A program made the position numbers and the translations under genes. From positions 62,001-126,000 of the forward strand of contig URAU01000006.1 in NCBI GenBank assembly GCA_900545955.1: a DNA stretch of 64,000 nucleotides, written 5' to 3'. Every line of letters begins with the position of its first letter. Within the stretch, counting starts at the first letter, position 1. The notes under the pieces are model-generated. The model was not told the origin of the DNA, did not search any database, and saw only the letters and a list, made by a program, of their open reading frames with translations. This DNA is from an uncultured Porphyromonadaceae bacterium. GTDB taxonomy: Bacteria; Bacteroidota; Bacteroidia; Bacteroidales; Muribaculaceae. Shown one piece after another: positions 17,624 to 26,675 of the stretch.

Positions 17624-20542
17624 ATGAAATCCGAACTTACAAAATATGGTACCGGGATAGCCGCAATCGCCATGTTGGCGATTGCGGCGCCTCAGGGCCG
17701 TGCAGCCACTCCGACAGTGTTCGACTCCTATGCCGTGGTTCCTACGCCGCATATGATTGCCTCGTTCGACCCGACGGGCACCGGTGAACAGTTGCCCGTG
17801 GTATGGGGAATCGATACGGCATGGCCGAGCAAGGAAAACATGATACGCTGTTTCCGCACCATTTCACCCGACAATGTGGGCGTGGTGCGCGTGTCGTTCA
17901 ACCCCTACGCTCTCGTAACACAAGAGGGATTCGTACCCGACGGCCGTTGCACCGAAGAGCTGCGCAACCGGATGGGCATAGTCTCGCTGCTTGAAAAGGA
18001 ATGTACCGGCAATAAGAAAGTCGACATTTTCCTGAATCTTGATGCCTGCCATCCCAACCTTCAGAAAGACTACTATTATATCAAACAGAGCGTTGACGAC
18101 GAAGGGAAACTTAAATTCGACGAGGCCGGGAATCCGATATATGAAAACGACTGGGAGAAGGGAACCAAAAACTTCGATGAATGGGCCCGTCTGATAAACG
18201 CCTATGTGAAAACCATCGGCCGCGACTACGGCAACGAAGTGGTTACTATCGCCCCATTCAACGAGCCGGATCTGGCTATCAACGGACTCCAGCAACCTCA
18301 TTTCAAGGAAATCAACAAGGCCATCCGCGCCAATTATCCCGACCTGCAGACAATCCGCCTCTCGGGAGGCAACACACTCAACAGTTCGTGCGCCCTCGAC
18401 TGGTATACATATCTGAAGGAAGACCTTGACGAAGGTAACACCCACTTCCTCGCCGGTACGTTCGCCGAATATGCCGATTTCTTCTCGACACTCCGCAGCG
18501 ACGGCAAATTCGCCACCGGCGACGAGCTGCACAACGTGATGGAGGCTATCGTCGGTGCCAACTACGGCATGCAGTCGGGCATATGGTGGGGCGAGTGCGC
18601 CCGCGTGCGCGGTCAGTTCTGTCAGGCGAGCAATTTCGGCGAGCGTCTCTCATATCAGGAAAACCGCTTCACCCTCGCAGCTACAGCCCTCTATAAGCGC
18701 GACAAACACCATTCACAGGCCTTTATCGGCGTATCGGAGCGAGCCGGCCGACCGTCGACGTTCGGCTACGTATCGCGCACTAAGCCCGTATATGTCGACG
18801 GCGTAGGGCCAACCCACGATTTCAGTATCGCCATCGAGGCTGATCCTAACGGTGTATATGGCTCGGCGTTGCAGCGCACCGCCGAAGCTGTCTACGACGT
18901 GACCTGGGGAGAAGACATCATGCCTGAAATCAACGGCGACTATATTATAGTCTCCAAAGCCGCCGAGGGGATGGCTGTGAAGTCTGGCGGCGAGAATGCT
19001 CCGCTGTGCCTTGGTCAATACAGCGCCTCCGATGCCGACCTCCGCTGGCATGTGGCGAAAGTCCGGATCGACAATGGCGCCGACTACAGCTACTATACCA
19101 TCGACCGCATCGACAATGCCGATCAGGGATGGAACCTCTACAACTGGCCTCTGGGTGACAATTACGAGCCTACCGACCGTGTGAACCCTATGGAAATCTG
19201 GCAGTGGTTCAACAAACGTAATCAGACCGACGGATATTGGTCGGACAACTGCCTATGGCACCTGGAATATGCCGGCAACGGATGGTTCCGCATCCAGAGC
19301 AAATACAGCGATTTCTGCCTCCGCCCGAAAAAGGGTGAGAGCGGCACATACGCCGATTCAAACGGCATGGTTCAGGCTCCCTTCGATGCCTCCGACGATG
19401 CCCAGCTTTTCCGGCTCATACCTGTCGGCAACGCTCCCGTGGCGTTTACCACCGCGGCTCCCGAAGCACCCGCCAACGTGACGGCTCTTGCCGGCAACGC
19501 CACTATAACAGTGAGCTGGGATGTCGTGGACGATGCCGCAGGTTATGTTCTGCTCCGCTCTGACGACGGCGACGATTTCAACACCATCGCCCGCAATCTG
19601 ACTTCCACGGAAATCATCGACAATACGGTGCTCGCCGGGCGAAACTATGAATACAAGGTCGTGGCGGTCGACAAATCGCTCAACCGCTCGGTGGCATCCG
19701 ATGTGGTTCAGGCTTCCGTAGGCAATAAACCTTCGCTCTGGTGTGCCCTCGAGTTTAATGAGACTCTTGAGGATACCTCCGGCAATGGTTTCCATCCCAT
19801 CTCCGATGGTAATGGAAGATTGGCGGAGAATAAAGGCCGATCCTATTATGTGCCCGTATCCTATTCGGCGTTGATGCTTCCCCCTGGCGCCGTTCCGACC
19901 GGCGGCCGTTTTACGGTTTCTGCCTGGGTGCGCTCCAGCGGCAACGCCGACAACGGCAATTACCTCTTCGATTTCGGCTCCGACGAGAAGAACCATGTGG
20001 GCCTCACCATAAGCACCGGCGGCAGCATGACCATGCAGGCATCCAGTCGCAATGGCAGCGCCGAACTTAAGGTCGATCCGATTGTCGGTGCATTAGCCCA
20101 CCATGTAGCAGCCGTATTCGACAGCAACGAGTGGACAATCTACGTCGACGGTGTTAAGAAAGGTTCGCTTGAACAGGCCGGTCTGAGCGACTGCATTCCC
20201 GACGGAGAAATGGTACTGAACTATGTGGGCCACACCATGCGCCAATACACGTATTATCCCGAGCGCAACGGCTATGAACTCGCCATGCCCGTGATAAGGG
20301 CTGTGGGAGCATTCCACATCTACAATTATCCGCTTTCGGCCGAGGAAGTCGTTAAGGACATGAACGGCGAGACGCTCGGTGTGGACTCCCCGCTGCGCGA
20401 CGGCGTGGAGATCGCATCCCGGGAATACTTCAACCTCAAGGGGCAGGCTATCGCCGCTCCCGCGCAGGGTGAGACTGTGGTAGTCCGCACCGTCTATTCC
20501 GACGGCAAAGTCGAGACGGCCAAGATTGTAGCTGAAGACTGA
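17624..20542 (+). CDS. Secreted multidomain glycosidase-like protein B
   Basis: Paralogue of the preceding gene with the same domain order and almost the same length (972 versus 973 residues). Signal peptide ends near GRAA. Glu214 in APFNEPD and Glu307 in LHNVMEAIVG keep both candidate catalytic carboxylates. It has an 18-residue insertion after the YYYIKQSVDD strand (about 155-178). Trefoil-like, FN3 and LamG-like regions follow, then the tail almost identical to that of protein A. The conserved LHNVMEA..GIWWGE.ARVRGQFCQAS block suggests shared chemistry, while differing lectin-like parts suggest different ligands. The gap to the next gene is only 13 bp, so they are co-transcribed. Confidence 0.7.
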   Translation: MKSELTKYGTGIAAIAMLAIAAPQGRAATPTVFDSYAVVPTPHMIASFDPTGTGEQLPVVWGIDTAWPSKENMIRCFRTISPDNVGVVRVSFNPYALVTQEGFVPDGRCTEELRNRMGIVSLLEKECTGNKKVDIFLNLDACHPNLQKDYYYIKQSVDDEGKLKFDEAGNPIYENDWEKGTKNFDEWARLINAYVKTIGRDYGNEVVTIAPFNEPDLAINGLQQPHFKEINKAIRANYPDLQTIRLSGGNTLNSSCALDWYTYLKEDLDEGNTHFLAGTFAEYADFFSTLRSDGKFATGDELHNVMEAIVGANYGMQSGIWWGECARVRGQFCQASNFGERLSYQENRFTLAATALYKRDKHHSQAFIGVSERAGRPSTFGYVSRTKPVYVDGVGPTHDFSIAIEADPNGVYGSALQRTAEAVYDVTWGEDIMPEINGDYIIVSKAAEGMAVKSGGENAPLCLGQYSASDADLRWHVAKVRIDNGADYSYYTIDRIDNADQGWNLYNWPLGDNYEPTDRVNPMEIWQWFNKRNQTDGYWSDNCLWHLEYAGNGWFRIQSKYSDFCLRPKKGESGTYADSNGMVQAPFDASDDAQLFRLIPVGNAPVAFTTAAPEAPANVTALAGNATITVSWDVVDDAAGYVLLRSDDGDDFNTIARNLTSTEIIDNTVLAGRNYEYKVVAVDKSLNRSVASDVVQASVGNKPSLWCALEFNETLEDTSGNGFHPISDGNGRLAENKGRSYYVPVSYSALMLPPGAVPTGGRFTVSAWVRSSGNADNGNYLFDFGSDEKNHVGLTISTGGSMTMQASSRNGSAELKVDPIVGALAHHVAAVFDSNEWTIYVDGVKKGSLEQAGLSDCIPDGEMVLNYVGHTMRQYTYYPERNGYELAMPVIRAVGAFHIYNYPLSAEEVVKDMNGETLGVDSPLRDGVEIASREYFNLKGQAIAAPAQGETVVVRTVYSDGKVETAKIVAED
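20437..20507 (+). repeat. Conserved tail repeat, copy 2
   Basis: Partner of 17491-17561: 54 identical bases, one T/C difference, then 16 identical bases. Located in the last 35 codons of the second glycosidase-like gene. Confidence 0.95.
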
Positions 20543-20555
20543 TATTAGACTATAT

Positions 20556-22166
20556 ATGAAGAACGTGATTTCACGGAATTTGCATAAATACAGTGCTTTT
20601 GCCACGTCCGTTTTCATGGACGTGGCAATCGCATGTCTTGCCTTTTCTTTGACGGGATGTATCAAGAACGATATCCCTTATCCGCGTATTCAGCCTGATT
20701 TTCTCGAGATAGAAGCAGAGGGAATGATCGGAGCGGCCCAGATCGACAAACGGAGCCGGTTCATAACCATGAACTTCGACGAGACGGTGGATATGCAGCA
20801 GGTGAAAATCACGCATTATAAACTCTCCGACGATGCCCGTATCGTGAGCGGCGACCTCTCCAGGCCCATCAACCTCGAGAAATACTATATCGTGACGCTT
20901 GCAATCTACCAGAACTACGACTGGGTGATTCAGGGCAACCAGACCATCGAACGCTATTTTACCGTCGAGAACCAGGTGGGAGCGTCGATAATCGACGTAG
21001 TCGGCCAGCGTGTGGTAGTCACTCTGCCCGAGACCGTGGGACTCAGTCGTGTGAAGGTCCTGACCATGAAACTCGGCCCTGAAGGATGCACCGAGACTCC
21101 TTCGCTGGCAGGCCAGACCATCGACCTCAACAATCCGGTGGAAGTGACCGTCAACGTACACGGCCGCGAGCAAGTGTGGACCATCCATGGCGAGACGGTG
21201 GAAAGCACCGTGGAGACTCAGCGCGCCGACGCATGGACGCAGGTGGCATGGGTCTATGGCGCCGCCATCGAGGGCCACAACAACGGCGTTGAATATAAGA
21301 TAAAGGGCTCCGACGAATGGATAAAGGCTCCCGAATCGTGGATTACCCACACGGGAGCTACCTACTATGCCCGTCTGATCAATCTTGAACCGAACACTAC
21401 CTACGTGGCGCGCGCTTATTCCGACGGCGAGCGCGGCGTGGAGCTCGAATTTACCACCGGCAGCATCGTTCAGGTTCCGAATTCCAGCTTCGACAACTGG
21501 AGCCTCGCCGGAAAAGTGTGGAATCCGTGGGGCGTCGACCAGACTCCCTACTGGGATACCGGTAACAAGGGCGCCACTACGCTCGGCGACAGCAATACTT
21601 TCCCCACCACCGACACCTCGACCGGAACGGGCCAGGCGGCGCAACTCGAGACGCGCTTTGTAGGAATCAGTGTGGTCGGCAAGTTGGCCGCCGGAAATAT
21701 CTTTGCAGGAACATATGTGCGCACCGACGGAACTAACGGCATTCTCAGTTTCGGACGTCCGTTTACCGAACGGCCCACGCGTCTGCGCGGTTATCTTAAG
21801 TATACTTCTACGGCAATCTCACATGCCACATCGGAATTCGATTACCTCAAGGGGCGCCCTGACACGTGCATCGTATGGACAGCGCTTATCGACAGTCCGG
21901 AGGCGTTCGAAATCCGCACGAACCCGAAAAACCGCCATCTTTTTGACCCCAATGGCGCCGAAGTGATAGCCTACGGAAGCTTTGAGAGCGGGCAGACGAT
22001 TCCTCAGTATATCCCGTTTGAAATCAAACTCGACTATAAGTCGACCCAGCGCATCCCGCGTTATATCCTCATTGTGGCCTCGTCGAGCAAATACGGCGAC
22101 TACTTCACCGGCGGTGCCGGCTCGACGCTCTGGCTCGACGACTTCGAACTCCTCTACGACTACTAA
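20556..22166 (+). CDS. PCMD-domain lipoprotein
   Basis: Surface or periplasmic lipoprotein with a putative carbohydrate metabolism domain (PCMD). The lipobox is LTGC with the acylated Cys at 35, after a long N-region. Residues about 45-215 look like repeated immunoglobulin-like/DUF-type beta modules, about 220-300 resemble FN3 (ARLINLEPNTTYVARAYSDG), and the C-terminal ~240 residues carry the PCMD pattern, from VPNSSFDNW through to FTGGAGSTLWLDDFELLYDY, which in known structures is a jelly-roll thought to bind glycans. 536 residues. It follows the two glycosidase-like proteins closely, supporting a role in glycan capture. Confidence 0.8.
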   Translation: MKNVISRNLHKYSAFATSVFMDVAIACLAFSLTGCIKNDIPYPRIQPDFLEIEAEGMIGAAQIDKRSRFITMNFDETVDMQQVKITHYKLSDDARIVSGDLSRPINLEKYYIVTLAIYQNYDWVIQGNQTIERYFTVENQVGASIIDVVGQRVVVTLPETVGLSRVKVLTMKLGPEGCTETPSLAGQTIDLNNPVEVTVNVHGREQVWTIHGETVESTVETQRADAWTQVAWVYGAAIEGHNNGVEYKIKGSDEWIKAPESWITHTGATYYARLINLEPNTTYVARAYSDGERGVELEFTTGSIVQVPNSSFDNWSLAGKVWNPWGVDQTPYWDTGNKGATTLGDSNTFPTTDTSTGTGQAAQLETRFVGISVVGKLAAGNIFAGTYVRTDGTNGILSFGRPFTERPTRLRGYLKYTSTAISHATSEFDYLKGRPDTCIVWTALIDSPEAFEIRTNPKNRHLFDPNGAEVIAYGSFESGQTIPQYIPFEIKLDYKSTQRIPRYILIVASSSKYGDYFTGGAGSTLWLDDFELLYDY

Positions 22167-22191
22167 CACATAATATAATCACGAAAGTACT

Positions 22192-22914
22192 ATGAACAGA
22201 ATCAAGGTTATGCTTCTGGGTGTGGCTCTCTCGGGAGCTGCCCTTTCGGCCTCGGCCGCGTCGACCTATCTTTTCGACAATCCCGAGAACAAGACTTATT
22301 TCGGAGCCCGCGTGGGTGTGGACATCAGTTCCGCAGCCAACGGAGGCGGCTTCTACAGCAATTCCCCCGGTTTCAGCCTCGGCGCAGTCTACAACATCCC
22401 CGTATTCATGAACCTCTATTTCGAGCCGGGTCTCGGAATCTTCTACAATACAATCGGTGCCAATCAGTGGACATCATTCACCGAGGAGGTGACTAATCCC
22501 TCTACCGGAGTTGTTGAGGATGTTGAGGTGCCTTACCAGATTGACGGCTCAATCCGTAATTTCGGTTTCCGCATCCCGCTTCTGATTGGCTATCATTTCG
22601 ATTTTACGGAAGATATCAAGGTTAATGTTTTCACCGGTCCTCAACTGAATCTTTCGCTGGTGTCGCGTTATCATCAGGACGAGGTCAAGGTACCCGGCTA
22701 CGAGTCGCCTTCGTCGAGCACATCGCTGTTCGGCACCAACGGTTTCAAGCATGCCGATCTTCAGTGGAAATTCGGCGTCGGCATTTCCTATCAGAAATAT
22801 TATCTCGACCTCAGCGGAGCATGGGGCATGACGAAAATCATGTCGACTTCAGAGTTCGCTCCGCGCAACATCCGCCGAAATCTGTTCTCGATTACGCTCG
22901 GATATAATTTCTGA
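22192..22914 (+). CDS. Small outer membrane beta-barrel protein
   Basis: Porin-like barrel of the outer membrane beta-barrel type common in Bacteroidales. Signal peptide ending near SASA, then GARVGVDISSAANGGGFYSNSPGFSLGAVYNIPVFMNLYFEPGLG, a layout typical of eight-stranded OmpA/OMP_b-brl proteins, and a C-terminal strand ending LFSITLGYNF with terminal Phe. 240 residues. It is the last gene of the plus-strand cluster and converges with the next gene after a 10-bp gap. Function unknown; possibly structural or involved in passage of products. Confidence 0.75.
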   Translation: MNRIKVMLLGVALSGAALSASAASTYLFDNPENKTYFGARVGVDISSAANGGGFYSNSPGFSLGAVYNIPVFMNLYFEPGLGIFYNTIGANQWTSFTEEVTNPSTGVVEDVEVPYQIDGSIRNFGFRIPLLIGYHFDFTEDIKVNVFTGPQLNLSLVSRYHQDEVKVPGYESPSSSTSLFGTNGFKHADLQWKFGVGISYQKYYLDLSGAWGMTKIMSTSEFAPRNIRRNLFSITLGYNF

Positions 22915-22924
22915 TAATAACGAT

Positions 22925-23473
22925 TTACCATTCCCTGGGGATTACCGCCCAGTGGCACTTTTTGTCGGGCTGACGCATACGGATCCATACGGCCGTCGCG
23001 TCGGCCCGCATTATATCTATGGCCTCGAGTTCCACCCGTTGGCCGTCAATGGTCAGTTGCCATCCTTGCGCGTCGAGCGCTATTCGGTGGTCTGTGTCGG
23101 CTCCTTCCGGGCATATTGTGCGCAATTTCTCGGGTGCTTCGATGGAGATGCGCGTGCCGGTCGACAATCCGATACCTTCGAGGCAGGTGCCGTCTGCTGA
23201 CTCCACAAAGATTGAGCCGGGGTCAGCGTAGCGAAGGGTAGCGGAGGCGCCGTCGAAGCGGAGCGACGCGTCGGCCGTCATTGCGGCTATGCGCTCGTCG
23301 GTTTCGGGGTCGTTGGATTCAGGTGTATTGCCGGATCCGCCGCCTGTTCCGGGCCGGTTGTTGGTATGGCCGGGGCCTTCAACCGGATCGTGAGAGCATC
23401 CGGCTGTTGTGGTGGTGAAGAGTGCGAGCGCTGCGACGGTAAGCAGACCGAAGAGGTGGTGTTTTAGTGTCAT
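22925..23473 (-). CDS. Small lipoprotein of unknown function
   Basis: Lipobox TTAGC after a hydrophobic signal, then a low-complexity Gly/Asn/Pro linker (PGTGGGSGNTPESNDPE) and a ~120-residue domain I do not recognise, with RFDGASATLRY and DAQGWQLTIDGQRVELEAI. 182 residues. It lies upstream of nothing on its strand but follows the endonuclease I-like gene after a 205-bp AT-rich gap that contains a GTGTAGA-CA-TCTACAC palindrome (23592-23607). Both genes are exported and share an interest in DNA-poor linkers, but a shared role is not shown. Confidence 0.65.
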   Translation of the reverse strand: MTLKHHLFGLLTVAALALFTTTTAGCSHDPVEGPGHTNNRPGTGGGSGNTPESNDPETDERIAAMTADASLRFDGASATLRYADPGSIFVESADGTCLEGIGLSTGTRISIEAPEKLRTICPEGADTDHRIALDAQGWQLTIDGQRVELEAIDIMRADATAVWIRMRQPDKKCHWAVIPREW

Positions 23474-23591
23474 GGTAATGATTGGTATGAATAGTTAAGT
23501 AACTGTTCAAAATGATTTTATACTTTCCAGATCTAATTATTTCAACATTTCCGCGGTAAAATTTTCGCATCTTTTCCTCTCTTCATCAGTC

Positions 23592-23607
23592 GTGTAGACA
23601 TCTACAC
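23592..23607. promoter_or_regulatory. Perfect palindrome upstream of the small lipoprotein gene
   Basis: GTGTAGA, CA, TCTACAC: 7-bp arms with a 2-nt centre, in an AT-rich intergenic stretch about 120 bp before the lipoprotein start. No T run follows, so it looks more like a protein-binding site than a terminator. Confidence 0.35.
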
Positions 23608-23678
23608 TCCTTCTTCATCGAGAAAAATCTCCTGAAAATTTTCCTCCCGGAAATATTAAAATAATTTCGACCAGTTAC

Positions 23679-24770
23679 TTATCGTTCAGCGATGCGGATG
23701 CGTACTTTCCCCTGACGCCCTGAGGGTGTGGTGAAACGCAGTTCGTGGATTCCGGCGCCAAGTTCAGCCGGTATGAGGTAGGGGAGAGTTGCGGCGCGGC
23801 CGTCGACTTCCCAAATGGCTCCATCCTCCACATACGGGCTCTGGAGGTTTATCCGCGCATCGGCCAGGGTATATAGAGCGCGTAGAGGCGCATTGTCGGG
23901 CTGGTCGGGATTGTCCGGGTTGTCGGGTTTCGACGGCTCGGAGTGGAATGCTTCCCCTTTGTGGTCACCCCAGAGGTATTCGGCGAGTTCGGGGAAGTCG
24001 ACAAACGGGTTGCGGTTGCCCTGCGCTCGCCCGTAGATGTCGTTGCGGCGGCGCTCGGCTTCGGAGGGAGGCTCCTGGCGGAGCCAGTTCATAAGCATGC
24101 GGGCCGAGGCGTCGGAAAGCACTGGATAGGACTTCGACGAAATATAGGCCGGTACGGGCTGCTCGGCCCAGGGAAGGAGTCCGTCGGAGCCGACGGTAAT
24201 CATGTAGAGCAGAGCGCGGGCGGCTTCGCCATGGCAGCCGGCAGGCGGTTCCCAGCAGCGGAACTGTGTGGGCCCGAGCGGTCCGAGTCCTACGGCCCAT
24301 AGGCCGTTGTCGAATTCCTTTTCGTTTGTCACGACTCCGGGGAGCCGGATGCCGCGCGTCTGGGGCGCCGTAGGCGGAGAGGGCCACAGGTTGTACAGAT
24401 CGGTGCGGCTGTCGGTGCGCCAGTGGCTGAACGGATCCCAAAGGTCTTCAATCACTATGGCAAACAGGGTGGCTGATGTCGGGACATGATCCGCTTTGTC
24501 TGATATGGCGAGCCGTTCGGAGGAGAAACGGTTGCGGAACGCACCGTCAGAGGTTTCGCTCTCTTCCAGAATCGCCCATATGCCCCCCTCTCCGCCCGTC
24601 TGCGATACCCCGAGCGGCGAAGTCGGTCGGCTGTCGGCGGCTACCGCCAGATAAAGGTCGCGGCCGGATAGTCCTTCCCAGCGTGAGGCGTCGGGCGAGG
24701 TGGCGGCTCCTGGAAGTGAAGTCATTACGAGAATGGCTCCCAGCGAGAGTTTAAGAACGGATTCAGGCAT
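23679..24770 (-). CDS. Secreted endonuclease I-like protein with atypical active site
   Basis: Resembles the EndA/Vvn endonuclease I family of secreted nucleases. Family blocks: DLYNLWPS (124-131, usually D-[LM]-H-[HN]-L-x-P), CWEPPAGCHGEAARALLYM (172-190) and GNRNPFVDFPELAEYLWG (251-268). The catalytic motif is usually Glu-His-x-x-Pro; here the best candidate is DHVP at 94-97, with Glu changed to Asp, and the metal-binding VN-x-x-R-G-N is replaced by PQTRGIR. So activity may be altered or lost. A signal peptide precedes, and a PDN-rich linker (282-293) leads to an ~70-residue beta domain. 363 residues. A structured element separates it from pfp. Confidence 0.65.
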   Translation of the reverse strand: MPESVLKLSLGAILVMTSLPGAATSPDASRWEGLSGRDLYLAVAADSRPTSPLGVSQTGGEGGIWAILEESETSDGAFRNRFSSERLAISDKADHVPTSATLFAIVIEDLWDPFSHWRTDSRTDLYNLWPSPPTAPQTRGIRLPGVVTNEKEFDNGLWAVGLGPLGPTQFRCWEPPAGCHGEAARALLYMITVGSDGLLPWAEQPVPAYISSKSYPVLSDASARMLMNWLRQEPPSEAERRRNDIYGRAQGNRNPFVDFPELAEYLWGDHKGEAFHSEPSKPDNPDNPDQPDNAPLRALYTLADARINLQSPYVEDGAIWEVDGRAATLPYLIPAELGAGIHELRFTTPSGRQGKVRIRIAER

Positions 24771-24810
24771 GATGTGTAGCGTCTGGAAAAATGTGTGTCG
24801 AAATGAATCG

Positions 24811-24856
24811 GAAAGGCGCTTCCGCCGGATGGAAATATCCGATGAAAGCGCCTTTC
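24811..24856 (-). terminator. Large hairpin downstream of pfp
   Basis: A perfect 11-bp stem (24811-24821 with 24846-24856), a symmetric 4x4 internal loop and an inner 5-bp stem (CGGAT/ATCCG) with a 6-nt loop. It lies 34 bp past the pfp stop codon. No real T run follows on the minus strand, so it may be a 3'-end stabiliser or weak terminator. Confidence 0.5.
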
Positions 24857-24890
24857 GGATGTATAGGGGATGCCCGAGGGTAGTATCTGG

Positions 24891-26540
24891 TTACTTGCCC
24901 TGATGCTCGTATTTGAGAGTCATGGTCGGCTGATCGCATACTTCGGCGGGACCGAAATACTGGATGGGGCCGGGGTATACGTAGCATGTGTTTTCAGCCC
25001 ACTCCTCGCGCTGCGAAGCAAATTTCAGGAAGGGTGCGCCGTCGAGGCGTACGAGAGCCTTCTGGATTACGGGCTTCATCTTGCCGTTGCGGCGCTCCAT
25101 GTTCATCATCATGGTGATGGGGATACCGCCGGCAACCCACTGCACGGAGGGTTTGGTGAGGTTGCGTACGCTCGACATATAGCCCGTTACGCCGGCGCGG
25201 ATCAGGCATGCGGCGTTGAAGCCGAGTGCGTAGCAGTAGTCGGCATCGAAGTTCGAGGGGTCGGCGCAGCGGCCTTCGTAGCCGAAGAAGTGGTGCTGGG
25301 CGGCGAACTTGCCGGTGTATTTGCCTTCGGCCTTGAGTGCGGCGAGACGCTTGCCTACCATCTCCGAGAGGAGCTTTTCGGTCTCGATGAGCGAAACCTG
25401 CACGTTGCCGTGGGGGTCGCGGTCGAGGCTGAGCTGACGGGCCACGCCTTCGGGGAGCGAAGCGTAGACGGCGGCGTTGTCGGCGCTCAGGTGGTCGAGA
25501 ATCCACTGGCGCTGCGAGCCGGCTTCAACCTGAGCGAATGCCTCGGCTTCCTTGGCCAGGAGGTCGTTGAGCTCGGCGATGAGGCGCTTAACGGCGGGAA
25601 TGAATTCGATAAGGCCTTCGGGAATCAGCACGGTGCCGAAGTTCATGCCCTTGGCGGCGCGCTTTACAACCACGTCGGCGATGCTGTCGACTACCTGCTC
25701 GAGGGTCATGTCCTTGGCTTCCACCTCTTCCGATACGATGCAGATGTTGGGCTGACACTGGAGGGCGCATTCAAGGGCGATATGGCTGGCCGAGCGGCCC
25801 ATCAGCTTGATGAAGTGGTAGTATTTCTTTGCGGAGTTGCAGTCGCGCTGAATGTTGCCGATTACCTCGGAGTAAACCTTCGTGGCGGTGTCGAAGCCGA
25901 AAGAGGTCTCGATTACGTCGTTCTTGAGGTCGCCGTCGATGGTCTTGGGGCAGCCGATAACCTGTACGCCGGCGTTGATGTCCTTATAGTATTCGGCGAG
26001 CACTGCGGCGTTGGTGTTGGAGTCGTCGCCGCCGATGATTACAAGCGCTTTGATGTCGAGCTCCTTGAGGATTTCAAGGCCTTTGTCGAACTGCTCCTTG
26101 GTTTCGAGTTTGGTGCGTCCCGAGCCGATGATGTCGAAGCCACCGGTATTGCGGTATTCGTCGATGATGGCCGAGGTCAGCTCCATGTATTTGTGGTCCA
26201 CGAAGCCGCCGGGGCCCATGAGGAAGCCGTAGAGCTTGCTGTCGCGGTGCACTTTCTTGATGCCGTCGAAAAGGCCGGAAATCACGTTGTGTCCGCCGGG
26301 AGCCTGTCCGCCCGAGAGAATCACACCCACGTTGATGGGCTTGGAGGGGGTAGGAGTGGAGTTTTTCTCGAATTTCAGTTCGGGGAGACCGTATGTGTTG
26401 GGGAAGAGTTTCTGAATCTCTTCCTGGTCGGCTACCGACTGGGTGGCGTGGCCTTCGACGGCCTTCACGGCACCGGTGAGAACCACGGGAAGTTTGGGCT
26501 GATAGGAGGCGCGTGCCTTCTGCAAAGCGCTTTTTTTCAT
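24891..26540 (-). CDS. pfp: PPi-dependent 6-phosphofructokinase
   Basis: Reversibly phosphorylates fructose 6-phosphate with pyrophosphate, replacing or supplementing ATP-PFK in glycolysis and gluconeogenesis. The two residues that define PPi use are present: Asp172 in GGDDSN (ATP enzymes have Gly) and Lys200 in PKTIDGD. Other matches are GQAPGGHN (79-86) and [11 protein letters not shown]. 549 residues is the long PFP form seen in Bacteroides and plants. Monocistronic: its own -7 box lies 40 nt upstream, and the tatD operon ahead of it ends in a strong terminator. Confidence 0.95.
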   Translation of the reverse strand: MKKSALQKARASYQPKLPVVLTGAVKAVEGHATQSVADQEEIQKLFPNTYGLPELKFEKNSTPTPSKPINVGVILSGGQAPGGHNVISGLFDGIKKVHRDSKLYGFLMGPGGFVDHKYMELTSAIIDEYRNTGGFDIIGSGRTKLETKEQFDKGLEILKELDIKALVIIGGDDSNTNAAVLAEYYKDINAGVQVIGCPKTIDGDLKNDVIETSFGFDTATKVYSEVIGNIQRDCNSAKKYYHFIKLMGRSASHIALECALQCQPNICIVSEEVEAKDMTLEQVVDSIADVVVKRAAKGMNFGTVLIPEGLIEFIPAVKRLIAELNDLLAKEAEAFAQVEAGSQRQWILDHLSADNAAVYASLPEGVARQLSLDRDPHGNVQVSLIETEKLLSEMVGKRLAALKAEGKYTGKFAAQHHFFGYEGRCADPSNFDADYCYALGFNAACLIRAGVTGYMSSVRNLTKPSVQWVAGGIPITMMMNMERRNGKMKPVIQKALVRLDGAPFLKFASQREEWAENTCYVYPGPIQYFGPAEVCDQPTMTLKYEHQGK

Positions 26541-26580
26541 TGTGTTATCGTTGAATGTTAGAGTTTTTGTTTTCGTAGTG

Positions 26581-26588
26581 CAAAGTTA
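26581..26588 (-). promoter_or_regulatory. Probable pfp promoter, -7 box
   Basis: TAACTTTG on the minus strand, exact TAnnTTTG match, 40 nt before the pfp start codon. No well-placed TTTG upstream. Confidence 0.55.
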
Positions 26589-26624
26589 CGCAATCCCGCT
26601 GATTTCTAAAAGATTTGCGCATCA

Positions 26625-26653
26625 AAAAATCGGCTTGAATTTAGCCGATTTTT
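26625..26653 (-). terminator. Rho-independent terminator of the tatD operon
   Basis: Perfect 11-bp arms (26625-26635 and 26643-26653) with a 7-nt loop. On the minus strand the hairpin is followed directly by a T run. It lies 22 bp past the tatD stop. Confidence 0.9.
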
Positions 26654-26675
26654 CATCCTCTTTTTCGGGGATAAA

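Noticed and set aside
24870..26561. 563-residue plus-strand open frame opposite pfp
   Set aside because: Mirror of a strongly conserved enzyme in GC-rich DNA; composition is low-complexity Val/Ala/Gly and no family motif.
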